Shown piece by piece: positions 6,234 to 13,173 of a DNA stretch of 14,008 bases. The notes under the pieces are model-generated. The model was not told the origin of the DNA and did no database searches. It saw only the letters and a list, made by a program, of their open reading frames with translations. The translations under genes were made by a program, and so were the position numbers. Source of the DNA: Deltaproteobacteria bacterium. Its GTDB lineage: Bacteria > Desulfobacterota_C > Deferrisomatia > Deferrisomatales > JACRMM01. Every line of letters begins with the position of its first letter. The first letter of the stretch is position 1. Where the stretch lies: assembly GCA_016218905.1 (NCBI GenBank), contig JACRCS010000938.1:1-14008 (forward strand), in the 5' to 3' direction.

Positions 6234-8524
6234 GGGCCGATCTCCTCTCCACCTCTCTTCCGCAGGGCTTCCCGGACCCGCTCCGGCGTGATCGGCAACT
6301 CGGTGATCCGCACGCCGACGGCGTCGAAGATGGCGTTCGCCACCGCCGGCGCGACGCCGGCCAGCACGGGCTCGCCCACCCCTTTGGCCTCGAAGGGGCC
6401 CGTCTCGTCGGCGGCTTCGACGATGATGGGCGTGATCGGCGGCACCTCCATCGAGGACGGGATCTTATAGTCGACGAGCGTCGGGTTGACGACCCTGCCC
6501 TGGTCGAAGACCGTCTCCTCGACGAGCGCAAAGCCCAGCCCCTGGGCGTACCCGCCCTCGATCTGGCCCTCGACGTTCTGCGGGTTGATGGCCCTACCCA
6601 CGTCGTGAGCGGCGGCGCCCCGGAGGACCTTGACCTCACCGGTCTCCACGTCCACCTCCACCTCGGCGGTCTGTCCGGCGAAAATGTACGCGGTCATCGT
6701 GCCGAAGGGAAAGCCCTCGAACCCGCTCCGGTCCATGACCGGCTCCTCGACCATGAAGGAGCTCCGCCCCACGATCGCGCCGCCCTTCACCCAGCAGCTG
6801 ATGGCGCCCAGCTCGAAGAGGCTGAGCCCCTTCGACTCGCTCCCCTTGACCGAGACTCTTCCGCCGGCGAGCTTCAGGTCCCCGGGCGAAGCCTCGAGGG
6901 TGCTCGCGGCGAGCTCCAGGATCTGCCGTTTCGCGTCCGCCGCAGCGCGCCGCACGGCATTGCCGGCGGTGTAGGTGAGACGGCTCGCGGTGGTCGCCCA
7001 GGTGTAGGGGGCGGCGTCCGTGTCGCCCGAGACGATGCAGACGTCCTCCATGCCCACCCCGAGCTCCTCGGCGCAGATCTGCGTCAGGGTCGTGTCGGCG
7101 CCCTGGCCGATGTCCATCGTGCCCACCTTGAGCGAGATGGTGCCGTCCTCGTTCATGGAGACGACGGCCGACACCGTCAGCAGTCCGCTGACGTGGTTGA
7201 CGGAGGCGATCCCCCGCCCCCGGAGCTTCCCCTCCCGGGGCTGGCTCCACCCGATCGCGTCCGCGGCCTTGGCGAGGCACTCCTGGATCCCCACGCTCTG
7301 GAGCACCTGGCCGCCGACGGAGCGATCCCCCGGCCCGAGGGCGTTCTTCAGCCGAAACTCCAGCGGATCCATCCCGAGCTCCCGGGCGGCCATGTCCATC
7401 ACCGACTCCGACGCGAACGTCGTCTGCGGGTTTCCGAAGCCCCGGAAGGCGCCCGTCTTGACCTTGTTCGTGTAGACGCAGCGCGCCTCGAGCTTGAAGT
7501 GCGGAACCCGGTACGGCCCGCGGCCCATGAGCGTTCCGAAGCCCGCCACGCCGGGGCCGTCGTCGGCGTACGCCCCGGAGTCGAAGATGCCGTGCAGCTC
7601 CTTGGCGACGATCGTCCCGTCCCTCTTCACGCCGAGCTTGCAGGTGACGGTCGTCGGGTGCCGGGGGCGGCCGCACGAGAGCTCCTCCTCCCGGGTGAAG
7701 ACCATCTTTACGGGCTTCAGCGTCTTTTGGGCGAGCGCCACGCAGAGCGGCTGCACGTGGGGCTCGATCTTCCCTCCGAAGCCCCCGCCGACCCGCGGGG
7801 CGACCACCCGGAGCTTCGTCATGGGGATCTTGAGCGCCTCCGAGATGCGCGCCTGGGTGAGGAAGACCCCCTGGGTGGCCGTCCACACCGTGAAGCGACC
7901 GTTCGGCTCGAGCTTGGCGATGGCCCCCGACGGCTCGATGTAGGTGTGGTGGTGCATCTGGGTCCGGAAGGTCTCCTCCACGACCACGTCCGCCTGCCGG
8001 AACCCCGCGTCCACGTCGCCCTGGACCATGGTCGTCTGGGAGCAGACGTTCCCGTACCGGATGGCGGGGAAGATCGCGAGATACTTCTCCAGCTCTTCGT
8101 GGATCAGGGGCGCCCCTGGAGCCAAGGCGTCCGCGGGGTCGAAGACGGCCGGCAGCTCCTCGTACTCGACCTCGATCAGGCCCAGGGCCTCCTCCGCGAC
8201 GTCGGGATCGATCGCCGCCACGGCCGCCACGGGCTCGCCGATGTAGCGCACCTTGCCCACGGCCAGGACAGGCTCGTCCTTGATGAAGGGCCCCATGCGC
8301 CCGCCCGGCAGGTCTTCGCCCGTGAGCACGGCCCGCACGCCCGGCAGCTCCAGCGCCCGCGTCGCGTCGACGTGAAGGATGCGCGCGTGGGCGAAGGAGC
8401 TCCGGAGGACCTTTCCGTAGAGCATGCCCGGAAGGGTCATGTCGTTGATGTAGACCGCCCGTCCGAGCGCCTTCTCCATCGCGTCGACTTTGGGAACGTT
8501 CTTTCCGATGACGGCGTACGACAT
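6230..8524 (-). CDS. Molybdenum hydroxylase large subunit, xanthine dehydrogenase/aldehyde oxidase family (molybdopterin-binding)
   Basis: Catalytic subunit that binds the molybdopterin cofactor and performs hydroxylation or, in HCR-like members, reductive dehydroxylation. The ATG at 8524 with GGAAAGGA about eight bases upstream gives 764 residues, a typical length. Seen motifs: KALGRAVYINDMTLPGMLYG (18-37), GGGFGGK (246-252), TGAFRGFGNPQ (357-367), DIGQGADTTLTQICAEELG (471-489) and KGVGEP (714-719), whose Glu718 matches the catalytic glutamate of xanthine dehydrogenase. The AFRGFG loop replaces the AYRCSFR loop of true aerobic CO dehydrogenase, so CO oxidation is unlikely despite the CoxG-like neighbour. 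The substrate is probably an aromatic, N-heterocyclic or aldehyde compound, or an aromatic CoA thioester. The stop overlaps the next start (ATGA). Confidence 0.92.
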   Translation of the reverse strand: MSYAVIGKNVPKVDAMEKALGRAVYINDMTLPGMLYGKVLRSSFAHARILHVDATRALELPGVRAVLTGEDLPGGRMGPFIKDEPVLAVGKVRYIGEPVAAVAAIDPDVAEEALGLIEVEYEELPAVFDPADALAPGAPLIHEELEKYLAIFPAIRYGNVCSQTTMVQGDVDAGFRQADVVVEETFRTQMHHHTYIEPSGAIAKLEPNGRFTVWTATQGVFLTQARISEALKIPMTKLRVVAPRVGGGFGGKIEPHVQPLCVALAQKTLKPVKMVFTREEELSCGRPRHPTTVTCKLGVKRDGTIVAKELHGIFDSGAYADDGPGVAGFGTLMGRGPYRVPHFKLEARCVYTNKVKTGAFRGFGNPQTTFASESVMDMAARELGMDPLEFRLKNALGPGDRSVGGQVLQSVGIQECLAKAADAIGWSQPREGKLRGRGIASVNHVSGLLTVSAVVSMNEDGTISLKVGTMDIGQGADTTLTQICAEELGVGMEDVCIVSGDTDAAPYTWATTASRLTYTAGNAVRRAAADAKRQILELAASTLEASPGDLKLAGGRVSVKGSESKGLSLFELGAISCWVKGGAIVGRSSFMVEEPVMDRSGFEGFPFGTMTAYIFAGQTAEVEVDVETGEVKVLRGAAAHDVGRAINPQNVEGQIEGGYAQGLGFALVEETVFDQGRVVNPTLVDYKIPSSMEVPPITPIIVEAADETGPFEAKGVGEPVLAGVAPAVANAIFDAVGVRITELPITPERVREALRKRGGEEIGP

Positions 8525-8697
8525 CGTAGGGTCCTTTCCGTGACAGTGATCAGTTATCGGTCATCGGGAGCCATGGGACTTATGGGACTTATGGGAGCTA
8601 TGGGAGTTATGGGAACTAAGGAGCGAACTTCTCCCATTATTCCCATACTTCCCATAAGTCCCATAACGCCCAATAACCGATAACCGACAACTAATAA
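8525..8697. repeat. Large imperfect hairpin built of 9-base tandem units, between small and large hydroxylase subunit genes
   Basis: Non-coding gap. On the plus strand five tandem 9-mers of form ATGGGANNT lie at 8573-8617, then a 14-base loop, then four tandem 9-mers of form TCCCATNNN at 8632-8667, the reverse complement of the first set. The pairing extends outward: GTTATCGGTCATCGGG at 8553-8568 faces CCCAATAACCGATAAC at 8669-8684. The whole element therefore folds as one hairpin of about 130 bases in either strand. Its AT-richer composition stands out from the neighbouring genes. The large-subunit RBS (GGAAAGGA, minus strand) lies just downstream. It may attenuate or terminate transcription, stabilise mRNA, or be a dispersed repeat. 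Confidence 0.8.
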
Positions 8698-9153
8698 CTA
8701 ACCACAGGCCTGGATGGCCTTGACGATCTTCGCGTAGCCCGTGCAGCGGCAGAGGTTGCCGGAGATCGCCTCCCGGATCTCGGCCTCCGTCGGCTGAGGC
8801 TTCGCGTCGAGGAGCGCCTTGGCGACGAGGACCATCCCCGGCGTGCAGAAGCCGCACTGGACGGCTCCGACGTCGACGAAGGCCTGCTGGATCCGGTGCG
8901 GCTGACCGTCCCGGCTCACTCCCTCGATCGTCGTCACCTGCCGCCCGTTGGCATCCACGGCCAGGAGCAGACACGAGCGGACGGGCTCGTTGTCGAGGAG
9001 CACGGTGCAGGCGCCGCACTCGCCCGTGCCGCAGCCTTCCTTCGTTCCCGTCAGCTCCAGGTCCTCCCTCAGGACCTGGAGCAGGGTCCTCCCTGGCTCG
9101 ACGGCGAGACGGACGCGGGAACCGTTGACGCTGATCTCGATCTCCTGCTTCAC
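8698..9153 (-). CDS. Molybdenum hydroxylase [2Fe-2S] small subunit (CoxS/XDH type)
   Basis: Small iron-sulfur subunit that relays electrons between molybdopterin and FAD. The start is the GTG at 9153 inside a GTGA overlap with the FAD subunit stop, giving 151 residues, normal for CoxS. The plant-ferredoxin-type cluster is bound by Cys41, Cys46, Cys49 and Cys61 (GCGTGECGACT). The second, four-helix domain binds its cluster with Cys100, Cys103, Cys135 and Cys137 (QCGFCTPGM and CRCTGY). All eight ligands are present. It ends with an ordinary TAG. A 173-base gap with a large hairpin follows before the large subunit gene, unusual within such a set. Confidence 0.94.
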   Translation of the reverse strand: MKQEIEISVNGSRVRLAVEPGRTLLQVLREDLELTGTKEGCGTGECGACTVLLDNEPVRSCLLLAVDANGRQVTTIEGVSRDGQPHRIQQAFVDVGAVQCGFCTPGMVLVAKALLDAKPQPTEAEIREAISGNLCRCTGYAKIVKAIQACG

Positions 9154-10052
9154 GGCTCTTCCCTCCCTCTCGTCGCCGAGATGTCCGCCGGGGCCTTCCC
9201 GGCCCGCTCCCACGCGGCCCGCAGGGCCCGCCTCGTCAACACGCCCACCATCTCCCTCCGGTAGCTCGCCGACGCGTGGGAGTTCGATACAGGGCGGGCC
9301 TGCTCCATCGCGGCCTCGGCTACGCGTTCGATCCCGGCGGGCGAGAGCGGCTCGCCCACCAGAGTCGCCGCCTCGGAGATGTGTAGCGGCGTCGAGGCGA
9401 CCCCACCGGCCCCGAGCCCCGCGTGCGTGCAGCGCCCCCGCTCGTCCACGCCGACCAGGGCGGCGACGTGCACGATCGCGACGCTGTTGTGGGTCTTGGT
9501 GAGGTCGAGGGAAGCAGCCCCGCACCGCGGCGGAAGCGGAGGAATCCGGATCGAGACGACGATCTCGTCGGGCGAGAGCACCGTCTCGTAGTGATCGGTG
9601 AAGAACTCCCGGACGGGGACGACGCGCGTTCCCCCGGAACCGACGACCTCCAACTGGGCGCCGAGGGCGATCAGGGCGGGGGGGAAGTCGGCCGTCGGGT
9701 CCCCGTGGCAGATGTTCCCGCCGATGGTGCCCACGTTGCGGATCGCGGGCGAGGCGATCTTGGCGCCCGCCTCGGCCAGTACGCTGCAGTGCTCCCGGAG
9801 GAGGGGAGACTCGACGATCTCCCGGTGCCGGCAGAGCGCACCGATCCGGAGCTCCCCCCCGGGGGTCCTTTCGATCTCCCTCAGGCCGGGGACCGACTTG
9901 AGAGTGACCAGCGCCTCGGGAAAGATGAGCTTGCTCTTCAACAGGGCGCCGAGGGAAGCGCCGCCGGCAAGGAGCTTGGCGTTCTCGCGCTCCGCGAGGA
10001 GTGCACAGGCCTCTGCGACCGACTTCGGCTCGAAATACTCGACTTCTTCCAT
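9150..10052 (-). CDS. Molybdenum hydroxylase FAD-binding medium subunit (CoxM/XDH-FAD type)
   Basis: Medium subunit of a three-subunit molybdenum hydroxylase; it passes electrons between the [2Fe-2S] clusters and an acceptor through FAD. The ATG at 10052, preceded by GAGAGGT, gives 300 residues; the frame is open upstream only as a shadow of coxG. FAD-binding motifs are AGGASLGALLKSK (29-41) and TIGGNICHGDPTADFPPAL (109-127), close to the family AGGxSL and TIGGNxxHxDPxxD. The C-terminal CO_deh_flav_C domain covers about 180-285. It lacks the cysteine-bearing insert found in the HcrB-like protein at the left edge, so it belongs to the ordinary CoxM/XDH type. It overlaps the [2Fe-2S] subunit gene by 4 bases (GTGA). 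Confidence 0.92.
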   Translation of the reverse strand: MEEVEYFEPKSVAEACALLAERENAKLLAGGASLGALLKSKLIFPEALVTLKSVPGLREIERTPGGELRIGALCRHREIVESPLLREHCSVLAEAGAKIASPAIRNVGTIGGNICHGDPTADFPPALIALGAQLEVVGSGGTRVVPVREFFTDHYETVLSPDEIVVSIRIPPLPPRCGAASLDLTKTHNSVAIVHVAALVGVDERGRCTHAGLGAGGVASTPLHISEAATLVGEPLSPAGIERVAEAAMEQARPVSNSHASASYRREMVGVLTRRALRAAWERAGKAPADISATRGREEP

Positions 10053-10078
10053 GCTGACCTCTCTCGTTGGCGATCGAC

Positions 10079-10657
10079 TCAGTCGCCGTTCTTGCCCGCG
10101 GCGGCTCGGCAACCGGGCAGCCGGGCGGCCCAGGAGACGAGACGGCGCACCCGGCCGACGCTCCGGCCGTCCTCCCCGTTTCCGGCATCCCCGGAGGGCT
10201 CCGCCGCCCCCCCGCCCTCGAGCTTCTCCTTGACCGAAGCGGCGAACCTCTCGCCGTACTCGCGCGCCTTCTCCCTCATCACGCCCTCGCCGAACTTGCC
10301 CAGCCGGCCGAAGACGCTGACGTCCGTCCGGTAATGGAACTCCGTCCCAGCCGAGCCGAGATCCACCAGGTCGAGCACGGTGGAAGCGTTCAGGCTGCTG
10401 GCGACCCTCGAGTCCTTCCCCTTGATCACCGATTTGAGCCTCGCCGGAGGGGCCATCTCGGTGATGTCGATCTGGACGTCGAAGTTCGCCGAAATGGGCC
10501 CGACCTTCACCTTCATGCGGGCCGTGTAGGAGTTCTCTCCGGAGCACTCCACGGCCTCACAGCCGGGCACGCAGTCGGCGACCGACTGGGTATCGAGGAG
10601 GAAGGCCCACACCTGGTCCACCGGGGCCGAGATGAGAAAGCGCTCTTCTATCTGCAC
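10079..10657 (-). CDS. CoxG-like SRPBCC-fold protein linked to a molybdenum hydroxylase
   Basis: Relative of CO dehydrogenase subunit G, a START/SRPBCC-fold protein (hydrophobic pocket, no catalytic motif). CoxG proteins are encoded beside molybdenum hydroxylases and are thought to help attach the enzyme to the membrane or link it to the quinone pool. The N-terminal domain (about 1-150) shows the family pattern: FLISAPVDQVWAFLLD (7-22), VADCVPGCEAVE, YTARMKVKVGPISANFDVQI and TDVSVFGRLGKFGEGVM. The start is the GTG at 10657, with AAAGGGG about nine bases upstream. The last 45 or so residues are a Gly/Ala/Arg-rich tail; tails after the fold are common in this family and may contact the membrane. 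It opens the hydroxylase gene set, 26 bases ahead of the FAD subunit. Confidence 0.85.
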   Translation of the reverse strand: MQIEERFLISAPVDQVWAFLLDTQSVADCVPGCEAVECSGENSYTARMKVKVGPISANFDVQIDITEMAPPARLKSVIKGKDSRVASSLNASTVLDLVDLGSAGTEFHYRTDVSVFGRLGKFGEGVMREKAREYGERFAASVKEKLEGGGAAEPSGDAGNGEDGRSVGRVRRLVSWAARLPGCRAAAGKNGD

Positions 10658-10814
10658 GGCGACACCCCTTTCCCAGTTGTCGATTGCCGGTTGTCGGTTG
10701 TCGGTTGTCGCTGATCAGTTTAGGGTTTGAGGATCCGTCCTCGGTCTTTGGTATTCCGTCTCACTGATCACTGATTACTGATCACTAGTTTCCTCCGGGC
10801 TCCCCTTCTCCACC
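10658..10814. repeat. Intergenic gap with short tandem 7-mers
   Basis: Non-coding gap between the livF stop and the coxG-like start. It holds two degenerate tandem arrays. On the plus strand a GGTTGTC-type 7-mer is repeated about four times around 10676-10711, followed by TGATCAG. ACTGATC, ACTGATT and ACTGATC lie in tandem at 10763-10783. The two arrays flank a weak stem (GAGGA, four-base loop, TCCTC) at about 10729-10742 with no U-run on the minus strand, so I do not call it a terminator. Similar words (GTTATCGG, TGATCAG) occur in the gap at 8525-8697, so the two gaps appear to carry members of one repeat family. I could not fix a promoter here. Confidence 0.6.
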
Positions 10815-11531
10815 TCACACGGCGAGATAGGCCTGCCTCACCTGCGCGTCGTCGAGCAGTGCCGGCCCCGGCCCCTCCAGGGCCAGGCGTCCGTTTTCGA
10901 GCACGTACGCGTAATCCGCCAGGGAGAGCGTGCTGCGCACGTCCTGCTCCGAGAGCAGCACCGTGACTCCTCCGTCCCGAATCACGCCGATGGTCTCGAA
11001 GAGGTGCCTCGCCAGCAGGGGAGCCAGGCCGAGCGTCGGCTCGTCCAAGAGCAGCAACCGCGGGCAGGACATCAGTCCCCTTCCCAGCGCCAGCATCTGC
11101 TGCTCCCCACCGGAGAGACTGCCGCCCTTCTGTTTGCGCCTCTCGCGCAGCCGCGGGAAGAGGTCGTAGACCTCCTTCAGGCGGTCCGCCGCGGCGGCCC
11201 GGGCACGGGACGCGTACGCCCCGACCTTGAGGTTCTCCTCCACCGTGAAGTCCGGGAAGATCCACCGCCCCTCGGGGACCAGGACGACGCCCGCCTCGAC
11301 CCGACGGCTGCTGGACCAGCCCGCCATCTCCCGGCCTTCCAGGCGGAGCTCGCCCCTGGCGACCTGCTGCAGCCCCGCGACCGTTCGCAGCAGGGTCGTC
11401 TTTCCCGCCCCGTTCGCCCCTACGAGGGCCGTCACGGAGCCGGGGCGCACGTCCAGAGAGACGCCCCGGAGCACGGGCACCGAGCCGTAGCCCGCGTGGA
11501 GCTCTCGGACGGAGAGAAGGGTCCCGCTCAC
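10815..11531 (-). CDS. livF: Branched-chain amino acid-type ABC transporter ATP-binding protein, LivF family
   Basis: Second ATPase of the importer, acting as a heterodimer with LivG. The GTG at 11531 overlaps the livG TGA (GTGA) and gives 238 residues beginning VSGTLLSVRELHAGYG, the normal LivF N-terminus. The frame runs 36 codons further upstream, but that part lies within livG and lacks family character. Motifs: Walker A GANGAGKTT (38-46), Q-loop region VPEGRWIFPDFTVEENL (85-101), signature LSGGEQQ (139-145), Walker B LLLLDEPTLGLAPL (159-172) and an H-loop replaced by LLSEQD (Gln at the His place), which is common in LivF. It is the last transporter gene; a 157-base repeat-bearing gap follows before the coxG-like gene. 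Confidence 0.93.
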   Translation of the reverse strand: MSGTLLSVRELHAGYGSVPVLRGVSLDVRPGSVTALVGANGAGKTTLLRTVAGLQQVARGELRLEGREMAGWSSSRRVEAGVVLVPEGRWIFPDFTVEENLKVGAYASRARAAAADRLKEVYDLFPRLRERRKQKGGSLSGGEQQMLALGRGLMSCPRLLLLDEPTLGLAPLLARHLFETIGVIRDGGVTVLLSEQDVRSTLSLADYAYVLENGRLALEGPGPALLDDAQVRQAYLAV

Positions 11532-12253
11532 GCGCTCGCTCCCAGATAGGAGTCGAGGACCTCCTGACTCCGTCCGACTTCCTCCGGTGTTCCCTCCGCG
11601 AGCTTCCTGCCGTGGTGGAGCACGACGACGCGCCCGCACAGGCGCATCAGGACCCCCATGACGTGCTCGATCACGAGCAGCGTAAGCCCGCGCCTTCGCT
11701 GGAACTCCCGCACCATCTCCAGCGCTTGCGACACCTCCGTCGGCGTCAGGCCCGCCATCACCTCGTCGAGCAGCAGGAGCCGCGCGCCGGTGGCGAGCGA
11801 GCGGGCGACCTCGAGCCTCTTCTGGCCGGCCAGCGTGAGAGTACCGGCCGGATCCTCCGCCCGTTCCGCGAGCCCCACCTCCTCCAACACCTCCACTGCC
11901 CGGCGGCTTGCGAGGGACCGCCGCCGCTCGCGGGCGGTTCCGTACATGAGCGCGATCTCTACGTTCTCCCGCACGGTCATTCCCAGGAAGGGCCGGACGA
12001 CCTGGAAGGTGCGCGCCACGCCGCGTCTGCTCACCTGATCGGGCCGCAGGCCATCGAGGGGCTCGCCCTCGAGGAGGATGCGCCCCGACGTGGGCCTCTC
12101 GTTGCCCGCGATCAACTTGAACAGGGTCGTCTTTCCGGCCCCGTTGGCTCCCATCAGGCCGACGATCTCCCCTCGCCCCACGGCGAACGAGACCCGGTGA
12201 ACGGCGTCCAGACCCCCGTAGGTCTTCGTCACGTCTACGAGCTCGAGGAGCAC
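11528..12253 (-). CDS. livG: Branched-chain amino acid-type ABC transporter ATP-binding protein, LivG family
   Basis: Cytoplasmic ATPase that drives the Liv-type importer together with LivF. The GTG at 12253 starts the family-typical VLLELVDVTKTYGGLDAV and gives 241 residues, close to the usual 240-260; the frame is open further upstream only as a shadow of livM. The Walker A motif GANGAGKTT is at 35-43. RTFQVVRPF (81-89) holds the Q-loop. The signature region reads LTLAGQKRLEVARSLA (139-154), the LivG variant of LSGGQ. Walker B is LLLLDEVMAGL (159-169), with the catalytic Glu, and the H-loop His lies in VIEHVM near 197. The gene starts 19 bases before the livM stop and ends in a 4-base GTGA overlap with livF. 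Confidence 0.93.
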   Translation of the reverse strand: MLLELVDVTKTYGGLDAVHRVSFAVGRGEIVGLMGANGAGKTTLFKLIAGNERPTSGRILLEGEPLDGLRPDQVSRRGVARTFQVVRPFLGMTVRENVEIALMYGTARERRRSLASRRAVEVLEEVGLAERAEDPAGTLTLAGQKRLEVARSLATGARLLLLDEVMAGLTPTEVSQALEMVREFQRRRGLTLLVIEHVMGVLMRLCGRVVVLHHGRKLAEGTPEEVGRSQEVLDSYLGASA

Positions 12254-13173
12254 GGCTCCGGGCCCTTTCCCCCGCGCCGGCCGAGAATCTGACCGTAGAT
12301 TCCGTCGGGAGCGAGCAGAACGAACGCGATCAGGAGGATCCCGAGGAGGATCATGTAGATCTCGGGGGTGCTGGCCCAGAGGAGCTCGGACGCCGTGCCC
12401 AGGAAGAGGACGCCCAGCAGGGGGCCCGGCGCCCGGTCGCTGCCACCGACGATGGCCATGGTCACGATCGTGAAGGACAACGCCGGGCTGAACACCTGGA
12501 GGGGCTGGAAGTAGGTGAGGCGCATGGCCATCACCGCGCCGACGACTCCGGGCACGACCGCCGACAACGTGAAGGCGAGCGCCTTCGTCCAGGCAGCGGG
12601 AACGCCGAGCGTCTCCGCCGCCTCTTCGTCTTCGCGGATCGCCCGCAGCCCGCCGCCGAAGCGGGATGCCCGGACGGCGGCGGTGAGGGCCGTCGCCGCC
12701 GCAGCGAGCCCCAGCATCACGTAATAGAGCTCTTCGAGCCCCGGCGCCCCGAAGAGGAGCCGGCTCGACTTCCCCAACGCGGCCTCCAGGTTGATGACCA
12801 TGTACTTCACGAGCTCCGCGAGGCCGTAGGTCAAGATCACGAAGTACGGCCCGCGGACGCGGAGGACCGGGTACCCGACGGCGAGGGCGAAGAGGCCGCT
12901 GGCGAGGCCGGCCAGGAGACCGCCGGCCCAGAGGGGGACCTGTCGCCACGTCAGCACCATCACGTAGGCGCCGATCCCGTAGAAGACCGAGTGTCCCAGG
13001 GAGATGTAGCCGGACATCCCCGAGAATACGGCCCAGCTCTGAGTCAGGGCCACCCACGTGAAGAGTGACAGGCCGACGCCGATCAGGTAGTCGCCGGCCA
13101 CACGCGGCGCCGCGGCAAGCGCCGAGACGACGGCGATTGCCGCGGCGACCCCGATCGCCCTCGGGACCGTCAC
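12235..13173 (-). CDS. livM: Branched-chain amino acid-type ABC transporter permease, LivM family
   Basis: Second inner-membrane permease, pairing with LivH to form the import channel. The start is the GTG at 13173, inside a 4-base GTGA overlap with the livH stop. It gives 312 residues, a normal LivM length; the open frame continues upstream only as a shadow of livH. Features seen: SGMSGYISLGHSVFYGIGAY (51-70), the usual LivM signature, with Met where Gln is common; a coupling-loop motif, SRFGGGLRAIREDEEAAETLG (170-190); and AIVGGSDRAPGPLLGV (240-255). The C-terminus ends in a run of serines after a GPEP turn. Its TAG stop lies 19 bases inside the next gene, so LivM and LivG are probably made together. 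This TAG is a real stop, which matters for the amber codon at 5667-5669. Confidence 0.92.
   Translation of the reverse strand: MTVPRAIGVAAAIAVVSALAAAPRVAGDYLIGVGLSLFTWVALTQSWAVFSGMSGYISLGHSVFYGIGAYVMVLTWRQVPLWAGGLLAGLASGLFALAVGYPVLRVRGPYFVILTYGLAELVKYMVINLEAALGKSSRLLFGAPGLEELYYVMLGLAAAATALTAAVRASRFGGGLRAIREDEEAAETLGVPAAWTKALAFTLSAVVPGVVGAVMAMRLTYFQPLQVFSPALSFTIVTMAIVGGSDRAPGPLLGVLFLGTASELLWASTPEIYMILLGILLIAFVLLAPDGIYGQILGRRGGKGPEPCSSSS

Noticed and set aside
2118..6470. 1450-codon open frame on the plus strand
   Set aside because: It lies opposite the ppsA-like, VOC and OYE-type genes and part of the large subunit gene. It has low-complexity Arg/Pro/Gly/His-rich composition and no recognisable motif; it is a shadow of GC-rich codon use.
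3814..6639. 941-codon minus-strand open frame spanning the OYE-type gene
   Set aside because: It is in a different frame from the OYE-type coding frame, is low complexity and has no motif, so it cannot be a readthrough form of that protein.
8573..8683. Possible CRISPR-like or short coding repeat (Met-Gly-Leu pattern when translated)
   Set aside because: The units are 9 bases with no spacers, and the array is mirrored into a hairpin; the Met-Gly repeats come from shadow translation of the tandem units.
6230..10657. Aerobic CO dehydrogenase cluster
   Set aside because: The large subunit lacks the AYRCSFR active-site loop and carries the AFRGFG form of the xanthine dehydrogenase family.
10729..10742. 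Rho-independent terminator after livF
   Set aside because: The stem is only five base pairs and is not followed by a T-run on the minus strand.
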